A stretch of DNA of 12,717 bases from Gemmatimonadaceae bacterium (GTDB taxonomy: Bacteria; Gemmatimonadota; Gemmatimonadetes; Gemmatimonadales; Gemmatimonadaceae). A program made the translations under genes and the position numbers. Positions 1-5,219 of this stretch are shown piece after piece; position 1 is the first letter of the stretch, and every line of letters begins with the position of its first letter. The stretch lies in the NCBI GenBank assembly GCA_013361745.1, contig JABFXM010000122.1, forward strand, positions 1-12,717, in the 5' to 3' direction. The notes beneath the pieces are model-generated. The model worked only from the letters and a program-made list of their open reading frames with translations. It did no database searches and had not been told where the DNA came from.

Positions 1-139
1 CGACGCGCGCGACGTGAGCGAGCGCACGATGTCACAGAGTGCCACCTCCACGTCTCATTTTTTCACTTGTGGCATCCACACGCGCGATGCGATCATGACG
101 TGACGTAGTACCCGTCGTTCAACGACCTGTGGAGGACCC
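1..139. other. Intergenic spacer upstream of the TPR-like gene
   Basis: I see no convincing reading frame here; the open frames on the opposite strand run straight into the TPR-like gene and look like shadows. The stretch holds a minus-strand copy of the 29-bp element (29-57), a dyad TGTGGCATCCACA at 68-80 (5-bp arms, 3-nt spacer), and a second dyad GTCGTTCAACGAC at 114-126 (6-bp arms, 1-nt centre) just before the ribosome binding site. The orientation of the 29-bp element suggests a leftward gene starting just outside the window. No clear -35/-10 pair could be assigned for the rightward gene. Confidence 0.5.
29..57 (-). promoter_or_regulatory. 29-bp element, copy A (minus strand)
   Basis: Read on the minus strand, this segment matches 1671-1699 on the plus strand at 24 of 29 positions without gaps. 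It includes an unbroken 10-mer TCTGTGACAT preceded by GTGGCAY. Copy B lies just before a start codon, so copy A probably serves a leftward gene that begins at or beyond the window edge. TGGCAC resembles a sigma-54 -24 box, but the matching -12 GC is not at the right spacing. A shared operator, an unusual promoter or a conserved leader RNA are all possible. Confidence 0.5.
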
Positions 140-1387
140 GTGGACGAGATCGACCGACCGATCCGGCATCTTTCATTTTTCGAAGCGCTCGCCTCGCTCG
201 ACGAGCAGAACGCCGAGTGGCGCGCGACGACCGCGGGTCTGGTCGTGCTGCGCCTGGTCGACGCGTGGCTCGACGAGGGCGTGCAGGTCGCGAGCGCCGA
301 CGCGTGGGGCTTGACCGCGGTGCGCGAGGCAGTGGAGGCGATGTCGCCGGGTGATCCGGCGCGCGTGATCCTCGGTGGGGTGGTGGATGCGATGGCGACC
401 GCATCGCGCAACGATTTCGCGCTCGTCGCGCCGCGGCTGATGGCGTACGGGCGCGCGCTCAACTTCGACGCGCGGTGGCGGCTCGCGGCGGACGTCTACC
501 AATCGCTGCTCGGCCGCGCGCACCCGATCGACGAGGCGGACGTCTACATCGACGCATCGATGCAGCTGGGCTACTGCTCGCGCATGATCGGCGACTGGAA
601 CGTGGCGGCGGACGCCTACGCGGACGCCGGCAGGGTGGCGACGTCGATCGGGGACGTGGTGGGGATCCTGCGCGCACGCATCGCCGACGCACGATTATCG
701 ATGTCGCGCGGCAACCTGCCGCGTGCGGAGCAGATTCTCGATGATACGATCGAGCGGGCGACGTCAGCGTCGCTCGACGACGTCGCGGGGCTGGCGTTGC
801 ACGAGCGGGCGGCACTCGCGATCGAACGTGGAGAATTCGAGAAATCGATCCGGTTCGGCTACAGCGCGCTCGCGAGGTCGAGTGGACGCGCAGCGCGGGA
901 TCGCGTGCTCGCCGACATCGCGGGCGCTTTCCTGGATCTCGGAGTCACGTCCGTCGCACGCGATGCCTTTCTCATTCTCGCCGCCACCGCACAGGAGCAG
1001 TACGTGCGCTGGACGTCCACGCTCAACTTGTTCGACATCGCGATCCGCGAAGGCAGCGAGCCTGGCTTCGAACTGTACCGACGCCAACTCGCTACCTGTG
1101 AACTACCAGTCACGCTTCAGGTTCATTACCACCTGATTGCGGGAAGGGGTTACGAAATCTTCGGGCGAGGGGCGCAGGCTCGCCGTTCGTTGCTGGAGGC
1201 GATCGAACTCGCGTCTTCGAACCGGCTCAATCAGCTGCTGTTCACCGCCGAGGAAAGCCTGAGACAGCTCGAGGAGGGGGCGCTCGCCGTGCACGACGCA
1301 CGAAATGGAGCGCCCGTGCCCGAGACCATTCTCGATGTCGCCGCGGCGATTCACGAGATGAAAGAGCTGGTCGGGATAGGAGAGTGA
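140..1387 (+). CDS. TPR-like helical-repeat protein
   Basis: A 415-residue soluble protein with no signal peptide, membrane segment or helix-turn-helix that I can see. From about residue 105 to 375 it is a run of paired amphipathic helices with the small/large residue spacing of tetratricopeptide repeats: around 105-125, 135-165, 176-205 (RGNLPRAEQIL), 215-245 (IERGEFEKSIRFGYSAL), 257-282 and 330-360. Such domains bind peptides or partner proteins; no enzymatic motif is visible. The start is GTG at 140 with GGAGG at 131-135, a short 4-nt spacing. Codon use is less GC-biased than in the neighbours, with a TTA codon at residue 186 (695-697 region) and an AT-richer patch around 1080-1170, so this may be an accessory gene. 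It converges on a tiny lipoprotein gene through a shared hairpin. A peptide-sensing role is possible but unproven. Confidence 0.75.
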   Translation: MDEIDRPIRHLSFFEALASLDEQNAEWRATTAGLVVLRLVDAWLDEGVQVASADAWGLTAVREAVEAMSPGDPARVILGGVVDAMATASRNDFALVAPRLMAYGRALNFDARWRLAADVYQSLLGRAHPIDEADVYIDASMQLGYCSRMIGDWNVAADAYADAGRVATSIGDVVGILRARIADARLSMSRGNLPRAEQILDDTIERATSASLDDVAGLALHERAALAIERGEFEKSIRFGYSALARSSGRAARDRVLADIAGAFLDLGVTSVARDAFLILAATAQEQYVRWTSTLNLFDIAIREGSEPGFELYRRQLATCELPVTLQVHYHLIAGRGYEIFGRGAQARRSLLEAIELASSNRLNQLLFTAEESLRQLEEGALAVHDARNGAPVPETILDVAAAIHEMKELVGIGE

Positions 1388-1396
1388 AAAGCCCAA

Positions 1397-1421
1397 CGGC
1401 CGCGTCGAGAGGACGCGGCCG
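1397..1421. terminator. GC hairpin between convergent genes
   Basis: A perfect 10-bp stem (CGGCCGCGTC / GACGCGGCCG) closes a 5-nt GAGAG loop, starting 9 nt after the TPR-like stop codon and 26 nt beyond the stop of the opposing lipoprotein gene. On the minus strand it is followed by TTGGGCTTTT, a short U-tract, so it is a plausible intrinsic terminator for the lipoprotein gene. On the plus strand the following bases lack a clear U-tract, so termination in that direction is less certain. Confidence 0.7.
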
Positions 1422-1447
1422 CCGATGGTTGACCTTTGAAGTTGTTG

Positions 1448-1588
1448 CTACTTCATGCAGATCATCCCGCCGGTCGTAACGCTGCAGTTGTCGCGCTTCG
1501 GAGCGCTCGGAGCGACGGGGTTCGAGCAGGCGGAGACGGCAAGGGCGGCGGCGGCCAGGATGATGGCGGCGATCTTGTTGCGGCGCAT
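1448..1588 (-). CDS. Tiny lipoprotein, 46 residues
   Basis: ATG at 1588, read leftward to TAG at 1448. GAGG at 1596-1599 lies 7 nt upstream, a well-placed ribosome binding site. The product starts MRRNKIAAIILAAAALAVSA and then C21: a positively charged N-terminus, a hydrophobic core and a lipobox (V-S-A-C), so it should be exported, cleaved before C21 and lipidated. The mature part is only 26 residues, proline/serine-rich at first, ending in a segment with two more cysteines ten residues apart (C36 and C44 by my count) around a GG pair. It has its own ribosome binding site, signal peptide and terminator hairpin, which argues that it is a real gene. I do not recognise the family. It could be a structural micro-lipoprotein, a secreted signal precursor or an entericidin-like peptide. 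Confidence 0.75.
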   Translation of the reverse strand: MRRNKIAAIILAAAALAVSACSNPVAPSAPKRDNCSVTTGGMICMK

Positions 1589-1631
1589 GGGGTTACCTCG
1601 CGGGGATTGTGGGGCGCGGGAGACGACGCAC

Positions 1632-1650
1632 GCAAGCTAGGGTCGCTTGC
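1632..1650. promoter_or_regulatory. Dyad in divergent spacer, operator candidate
   Basis: GCAAGC (1632-1637) and GCTTGC (1645-1650) form a perfect 6-bp inverted repeat with a 7-nt spacer. It sits midway between the start of the tiny lipoprotein gene (1588, leftward) and the AraC-type regulator gene (1715, rightward). A dimeric regulator could bind there, for example the AraC-type protein itself. Only position and symmetry support this. Confidence 0.35.
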
Positions 1651-1670
1651 AACGGGGGGAACGTGCATTT

Positions 1671-1699
1671 TGAGACCTTGGAGTGGCATTCTGTGACAT
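1671..1699 (+). promoter_or_regulatory. 29-bp element, copy B (plus strand)
   Basis: This is the plus-strand copy of the element at 29-57, identical at 24 of 29 positions, with GTGGCAT and TCTGTGACAT as its core. It ends 15 nt before the TTG start of the AraC-type regulator gene, so it is in a position to be promoter, operator or leader RNA for that gene. A short AT-rich run (ATTTT) lies immediately upstream in this copy, and a run of six or more A/T bases in the same place in copy A. Confidence 0.5.
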
Positions 1700-1714
1700 G
1701 TAAACCAGGGTCTC
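1672..1714 (+). promoter_or_regulatory. Inverted repeat abutting the TTG start; possible leader hairpin
   Basis: GAGACCTTGG (1672-1681) pairs with CCAGGGTCTC (1705-1714), ten pairs with one T-G wobble, enclosing 23 nt. The right arm holds the AGGG that is the only ribosome-binding candidate for the TTG at 1715, so if transcription starts upstream of 1672 the RNA would hide its own ribosome binding site. As DNA it would be a wide dyad around the 29-bp element. The transcription start is unknown, so RNA and DNA roles cannot be told apart. Confidence 0.4.
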
Positions 1715-2509
1715 TTGGACGTCGTCGCGTATCTCCCCCCGCCGCTGATGTCGCACCTGCGCGTCGTGCTCGGCGAGGAACACCAACTGACACCCGTCGC
1801 GGGGTGGGAGGAGCTGGAGGCGACGGTGCGACGCCGGCCGGCGGACATCGCCGTCGTCGATCCGACGCAGCCAGGTACGCTGCGCGTCGCCGAGACGGCG
1901 CTGCTTCGGCAGCGCTATCCCTCGGTCCGCGTCGTGGTCTACACGCAGCTGTCGCCGAGCGCGATGCGAGTGGTGGTCGAGCTGGCGAGAAACGGGTTGG
2001 AGCACGTCGTTCTGCATCGATTCGACGACGACCCGCGGCGCTTCGGGGAACTGCTCTCGCAACTGCCGGGGCACACGCTCGGCGAGATGCTGCTCCACCG
2101 GCTGCGTGAATCGCTGGAGAGGACCCCGCCGCGGGTGGCGGGGGCGATCGGCCGGATGATTCGCACGCCGCGGCAGTACTCGGCGGTGGACGATCTCGCC
2201 GCGGGCGCGGGGATGACGCGGCGGCAGCTGTATCGGGTGCTGGAGGCGGCGGGGTTCACCTCGCCGCGGTTGCTGGTGCAGGCGGCGCGAGTGGTCCGCG
2301 CGTTCGCCTATCTGCGGGATCCTGGACGGTTGCTCGAGGACGTGTCGGCGAAGCTGGGATACAGCGAGCCGCGCGTGCTCAACCGGGTGATGCTCGAGCT
2401 CGCGGGGATGCGTCCGCTCGAGGCGCGCGGAGCGATCGACTCGGAGGAGTTCGTCGAGCGAGTGGCGACACGGCTCTTCGCGCCGGCGCTGGAGCTGGAC
2501 GACATGTGA
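1715..2509 (+). CDS. Pseudo-receiver/AraC-type transcription regulator
   Basis: 264 residues from TTG at 1715 (AGGG at 1707-1710); an in-frame ATG at 1748 is an alternative start that would trim 11 residues. Residues 1-117 resemble a CheY-like fold: a strand VVAYL, an acidic strand end at D49 (AVVDP), VVVYT with a T near 77, and LEHVVLHRF where a receiver has its lysine. The acidic pair after strand 1 is missing, and the lysine position reads HRF, so phosphorylation is doubtful. Residues about 155-240 carry two helix-turn-helix units of AraC type (LAAGAGMTRRQLYRVL and VSAKLGYSEPRVLNRVM). It lies 11 nt before a true response regulator gene, so the two are probably co-transcribed. The target is unknown; its own promoter region with two dyads is the obvious candidate. 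Confidence 0.8.
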   Translation: MDVVAYLPPPLMSHLRVVLGEEHQLTPVAGWEELEATVRRRPADIAVVDPTQPGTLRVAETALLRQRYPSVRVVVYTQLSPSAMRVVVELARNGLEHVVLHRFDDDPRRFGELLSQLPGHTLGEMLLHRLRESLERTPPRVAGAIGRMIRTPRQYSAVDDLAAGAGMTRRQLYRVLEAAGFTSPRLLVQAARVVRAFAYLRDPGRLLEDVSAKLGYSEPRVLNRVMLELAGMRPLEARGAIDSEEFVERVATRLFAPALELDDM

Positions 2510-2520
2510 GAGGAGGGAGG

Positions 2521-2925
2521 ATGGCGCAACACAGACAGCGCAGCCGATGCCGGGTGCTCGTCGTCGATGACGAACCGTCGATCTGCAAGGCGCTCGAGAT
2601 CGTGCTCCGTCGGGAGGGCTACGACGTCGTCACCGTCGGGAGCGGCGAGACGGCCACGTCGCTGCTCCGCGAGGGGCGCTTCGACGCGATGATCGTCGAC
2701 CTGCGGATTCCCGACATGCGGGGCGACGTCATCTTCGAGCTCGCCGCCGCCCTCCAGCCGCACCTCCGCACCGCGACGCTGCTCATGACCGGCGACCTGA
2801 GCGAACGAGCGAGCCGGCTGGTCGCCGCCTGCGGGTGTCCGACGTTGCTGAAGCCGTTCGACCTGCAGGACGTCCTCGACGCCGTCGGCGCGCTGGTGTC
2901 GACGCCGGAGGCCGCGAGCGCCTGA
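2521..2925 (+). CDS. Single-domain response regulator (CheY-like)
   Basis: 134 residues from ATG at 2521, preceded by a strong purine-rich ribosome binding site (AGGAGG at 2511-2516); a GTG 15 nt upstream is in frame but would lie on top of that site. All receiver landmarks are present: acidic pair D16/D17 in VVDDE, phosphoacceptor D60 in MIVDLRIPD, T90 in LMTGD and K111 in LLKPF. There is no output domain, so it should act by protein contact or as a phosphorelay intermediate. It follows the AraC-type gene after 11 nt, which suggests one transcript. No full kinase is adjacent; the DHp-only protein at 4040-4672 is the nearest possible partner. Confidence 0.92.
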   Translation: MAQHRQRSRCRVLVVDDEPSICKALEIVLRREGYDVVTVGSGETATSLLREGRFDAMIVDLRIPDMRGDVIFELAAALQPHLRTATLLMTGDLSERASRLVAACGCPTLLKPFDLQDVLDAVGALVSTPEAASA

Positions 2926-2934
2926 GGAAAGGGG

Positions 2935-3016
2935 GTAAGGGACCAGGAGAGTAAGGGGAGTACGGAAGGGCCACATGGCAGTGCCTCACTCCCCTCACTC
3001 TCCTTACTCCCCTTAC
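2935..3016. repeat. Large imperfect inverted repeat of purine-rich nonamers
   Basis: The left arms GTAAGGG (2935-2941) and 2945-2961 (AGGAGAGTAAGGGGAGT) pair with 3010-3016 and 2988-3004 respectively. The longer arm matches at 16 of 17, with a 26-nt loop. Read on the minus strand, the right arm is a degenerate tandem array: GTAAGGGGA, GTAAGGAGA, GTGAGGGGA, GTGAGG. It separates the convergent response-regulator and AhpD-like genes, and its right end contains the TAA stop (3013-3015) of the latter. It may act as a bidirectional transcription terminator or processing hairpin, although it has no U-tract. Confidence 0.7.
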
Positions 3017-3033
3017 GCCCCTTCTCCCTGCCC
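3009..3033 (-). other. G-quadruplex pattern at the 3' end of the AhpD-like gene
   Basis: On the minus strand, G-runs of 3, 3, 4 and 4 are separated by loops of 2, 4 and 5 nt, fitting the usual G3+ N1-7 pattern. The pattern overlaps the last codons and stop of the AhpD-like gene and the outer end of the inverted repeat. Only the base pattern is seen; folding is not shown. Confidence 0.4.
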
Positions 3034-3390
3034 TTCCAGCTCCGTCCATCGCGCGACCGCGCGACGGAGATGGGGGATGACGATTGAGCCACCGACGATG
3101 AGCCCGACGCCGAACGCCTCGAATGCTTCCTCGCGCGTGACGCCTTCCTCCTGGCAGCGGACGACGTGATACGTCACGCAGTCGTCGCAGCGCAGCACCA
3201 TCGACGCGACGAGGCCGAGGAGCTCCTTCGTCTTCACGTCGAGCGCCCCGGACTCGTAGGCGCGTCCGTCGAGATTGAAGAAGCGATTGATGACGAGGTT
3301 GTCCTCGCCGAGGATCTCGGCGTTCATCTTCTCGCGGAAGGCGCGGAACTCGGCGAGGGAGCCGGCGCGCGGGGCGTGATCGTCGCTCAT
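3013..3390 (-). CDS. AhpD/carboxymuconolactone decarboxylase-like protein
   Basis: 125 residues, ATG at 3390 to TAA at 3013-3015. The core is KTKELLGLVASMVLRCDDC followed by VTYHV: E56, then C68-x-x-C71-x-x-x-H75, the AhpD-type redox motif, with the helical segments typical of this small all-alpha family (usually 100-130 residues). Members with CxxC/H act in thiol-peroxide reduction or other thiol redox steps; true decarboxylases lack the CxxC, so a redox role fits better. Its start overlaps the stop of the upstream TPR gene by 4 nt (ATGA), implying translational coupling. The natural electron donor is not evident here, as no lipoyl protein or peroxiredoxin is adjacent. Confidence 0.88.
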   Translation of the reverse strand: MSDDHAPRAGSLAEFRAFREKMNAEILGEDNLVINRFFNLDGRAYESGALDVKTKELLGLVASMVLRCDDCVTYHVVRCQEEGVTREEAFEAFGVGLIVGGSIVIPHLRRAVARWTELEGQGEGA

Positions 3391-3992
3391 AGCTTCCAGC
3401 TTCTGAGGGTGGTGAGAGCGGTATCGAGAGCCGCGCGCTGCTCGGGACGCGTCGCGCGGGCAAGCAGCTCCTCGTACGTGCGGATGGCGAGGGCGAGGGC
3501 ATGCTCGTCACTCTCGGCGCCGGCGAGGGATGCGGCGTTGTCGGCGAGGATGGCGCGCGCGAGCTCGTCGCCGGGAAAGCGGTCGGTCACCTGCTGCCAG
3601 CGCGCGACGCGCGCGCGCGGGTCGGACTCGGAGAGCGCCCAGAGGTGCCATGCTCCGCGATTCTCCGGATCCGCGGCGATGGCGCGGCCCGCGAGCTCAC
3701 CGACGACGTCCCCGCCCCGCCCGTGCAGCCAGTAGGCGTTGGCGAGCGAGACGAGCGCGCGCGCGTCGTCGGGGCGAAGATCGACGACGCGCTCGTAGAG
3801 CGGGCCCGCGATCTCCGGCCGATCACGGTAGGGCTCCGCGGCGGCGATGAGCGTGTCGGCATCGGCCTCGGAGGCGATCGACTGCAGGGAACGAATGAGC
3901 GTGGTGAAGTTCGAGTCGCGCTCGAAGACGGCGACGGCGGCGGCGACCGCGGCGCTCGCGGAGCCGGTGTCGGACGCGGACGGTGGGATCAT
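3387..3992 (-). CDS. TPR-repeat protein, 201 residues
   Basis: ATG at 3992, stop TGA at 3387-3389. After an Ala/Ser-rich N-terminus, residues about 27-56 and 60-72 form helices, 76-109 is a clear TPR unit (ARALVSLANAYWLHGRGG ending in AADPE), 110-141 a second one (WHLWALSESDP, VTDRFPGD), and 164-182 a helix pair. There is no signal peptide or membrane segment. It is a probable protein-protein scaffold made together with the AhpD-like protein downstream (4-nt overlap). No good Shine-Dalgarno sequence precedes the start. The divergent DHp gene begins only 47 nt away, so the two promoters must lie in a very short spacer. Confidence 0.82.
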   Translation of the reverse strand: MIPPSASDTGSASAAVAAAVAVFERDSNFTTLIRSLQSIASEADADTLIAAAEPYRDRPEIAGPLYERVVDLRPDDARALVSLANAYWLHGRGGDVVGELAGRAIAADPENRGAWHLWALSESDPRARVARWQQVTDRFPGDELARAILADNAASLAGAESDEHALALAIRTYEELLARATRPEQRAALDTALTTLRSWKL

Positions 3993-4039
3993 CCGCGAAA
4001 GCTAACGACGGACAGCAACGAGCAACGAGCGTCCAGGCA

Positions 4040-4672
4040 ATGAGCCACAGCGCAGCACTCTCACTCTGTGTCATTTCGCGATCGCCGGAGACGCGGTCGA
4101 TCGTGCGCGAGGCGGCGGCGATCGCCTACCCGGGCGCCACCGTGACGGACGTCGTTCCGGAGGGCGCGCAGAAGCTGCCGCCGTGCGCCGCCGCGATCGT
4201 CGACGGGACGAGCGACACCGGCGCGGCGACGGAGGTCGCGCGGCGAATCCGCGCCGGCGGGTCGCGCGCGGCGCTGCTGTTCATCGTCGCCGGACGCGAC
4301 GCGGGACTGGCGGCGCGGGTGGCGCCATTGGGGGTGCTCGAGCAGGTCGAGCTGCACGATGTCGCCCGGACGCTCGGGCCGGCGATCGAGCGCGCGATGG
4401 GTGGCGAGGGTGCGTGGCCCGCGGCACTCGTCGCCGCGCGCGACGAGCTGCGGAAGACGCAGCGCCTGATGGCGGCGGGAGAGATCGCGCTCGGACTGCA
4501 GCACTCGATGAACAATCCGCTCACGGCGATCCTCGCCGAAGCGCAGCTGCTCGAGATGGAGGATCTCCCGGAGGAGACGAAGAGCGCCGTCGCGCGGATC
4601 GTCGAGAACACCCGTCGACTGGTGACGCTGGTCCGGACGCTTGACGCGATCGGACCGAAGAAGCAGGGATAG
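4040..4672 (+). CDS. Orphan histidine-kinase DHp-domain protein without ATPase
   Basis: 210 residues from ATG at 4040 (weak AGG at 4035-4037); an in-frame GTG at 3983 would overlap the divergent TPR gene and is less likely. Residues 5-120 look like a degenerate receiver: alternating strands and helices with D55 in AAIVDGT but no acidic pair and no conserved lysine. A connecting helix (130-145) leads into a HisKA-type dimerisation domain with H-box LQHSMNNPLTAIL, H155 being the phosphoacceptor, and a second long helix (180-203, RIVENTRRLVTLVRTLD). The protein stops at 210, where an ATPase domain would begin; no N, G1 or G2 box occurs in or after it. It may be a histidine phosphotransferase, a dimerisation partner for another kinase, or a remnant. 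Confidence 0.85.
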   Translation: MSHSAALSLCVISRSPETRSIVREAAAIAYPGATVTDVVPEGAQKLPPCAAAIVDGTSDTGAATEVARRIRAGGSRAALLFIVAGRDAGLAARVAPLGVLEQVELHDVARTLGPAIERAMGGEGAWPAALVAARDELRKTQRLMAAGEIALGLQHSMNNPLTAILAEAQLLEMEDLPEETKSAVARIVENTRRLVTLVRTLDAIGPKKQG

Positions 4673-4684
4673 ATCCGTGACGGC

Positions 4685-4706
4685 GCCGGGCCAGCCGATG
4701 CCCGGC
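4685..4706 (+). terminator. Hairpin 12 nt after the DHp gene
   Basis: GCCGGGC (4685-4691) and GCCCGGC (4700-4706) form a perfect 7-bp stem with an 8-nt loop shortly after the stop of the DHp-domain gene. It has no U-tract, so it may help transcript-end formation or protect a 3' end rather than terminate on its own. Confidence 0.4.
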
Positions 4707-4792
4707 ACGAAGTTCGCAAGCGAGGGCAGCCGACGGCCGCCGGAGGATTGGCGGTTGCGCGAAACGAGGCGGGGTGCGATGTTGGTGCATCT

Positions 4793-4819
4793 CGCGGTGG
4801 GTCGTTCGACACCACCGCG
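4793..4819. other. Strong stem-loop in the non-coding region
   Basis: CGCGGTGG-GTCG pairs with CGAC-A-CCACCGCG: 8 bp, one bulged A, 4 bp, and a nominal 2-nt TT loop that would open to a larger loop in RNA. This is an unusually long near-perfect stem outside any gene, but its function is unknown. Confidence 0.45.
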
Positions 4820-5043
4820 CCCCCGGCCGAGTCCCGTGCAGCGCGCCTCGCGCGCGCCGGATGGATGAAGCGGTCGGACGGAGGTGGCCCCGGAGTCGCC
4901 GCAGGCCCGGAGATGCCTCTCCAAGCAGAGCAGCAGGTCGGCAGGCGCGTGAGCGATTTCCGCGCTGATCCCGACGGCACGATGCGCGTTTGAGGCGCGC
5001 TGGACGCACCCCCGCAATTCTGAATCAGGCGCGGTTCGACGCG

Positions 5044-5150
5044 CACACAGCTCGACTTCAGCACAACATCCGCGCGCTCCGGCGCGCGAGCACGCAGCAC
5101 GCATTGGCGCATCCGACAACATCGCGCCCGACCCAACCCCATCAACACCC
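5044..5150 (+). promoter_or_regulatory. rho: C-rich, G-poor leader tracts, candidate rut site
   Basis: 5111-5150 has about 21 C and only 4 G in 40 nt, and 5044-5070 about 11 C and 3 G in 27 nt. Between them sits a 7-bp stem (CGCGCGC / GCGCGCG, 5071-5088) closed by cUCCGg, a UNCG-type tetraloop. C-over-G bubbles in unstructured RNA are the recognised signature of Rho-utilisation sites, and rho is known to be autoregulated by attenuation in its leader in enterobacteria. Lying directly before rho, these tracts fit the same logic. No promoter was identified, so it is not certain that they are transcribed. Confidence 0.45.
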
Positions 5151-5219
5151 GCGCGCCGAGGACATCGTCCGACGCGATCTCCGTTCGCGCGCGCGCCATA
5201 CCCTTACCGTGATCGTTGC

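Larger units (their letters stand above)
4673..5219. other. 547-nt non-coding region upstream of rho
   Basis: No convincing coding region was found. The open frames across it lack ribosome binding sites and read as low-complexity Arg/Ala/Pro strings. It contains strong stem-loops (4685-4706, 4793-4819, 4841-4855) and C-rich tracts near the rho start. I looked for tRNA, tmRNA, SRP RNA and RNase P RNA signatures and saw none. It may hold a long structured rho leader, an unrecognised small RNA, or decayed sequence after the DHp gene. Confidence 0.5.

Noticed and set aside
29..57. Sigma-54 promoter reading of TGGCAC
   Set aside because: The -12 GC is not at the required distance from the -24 GG in either copy.
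4013..4030. Short tandem AGCAACG repeat in the divergent spacer
   Set aside because: Only two units; too short to support a claim.
4060..4076. Third copy of the 29-bp element core (CACTCTGTGTCAT)
   Set aside because: One mismatch in the core, no match in GTGGCAY, and it lies inside codons of the DHp-domain gene; probably chance.
4793..4819. T-arm-like GTCGTTCGAC suggestive of a tRNA
   Set aside because: It is a simple stem-loop; no acceptor stem, anticodon arm or CCA context around it.
4890..4960. SRP RNA-like string (AGGCCCGGAGATGCC ... GCAGAGCAGCAGG)
   Set aside because: The required GGAAGGNAGCA tetraloop region and the flanking long stem are absent.
4126..5199. Two long minus-strand frames (about 350 codons) across 4061-5199
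   Set aside because: Half of each is antisense to the DHp-domain gene and the rest is low-complexity Arg/Ala/Ser/Pro; no start signal or motif.
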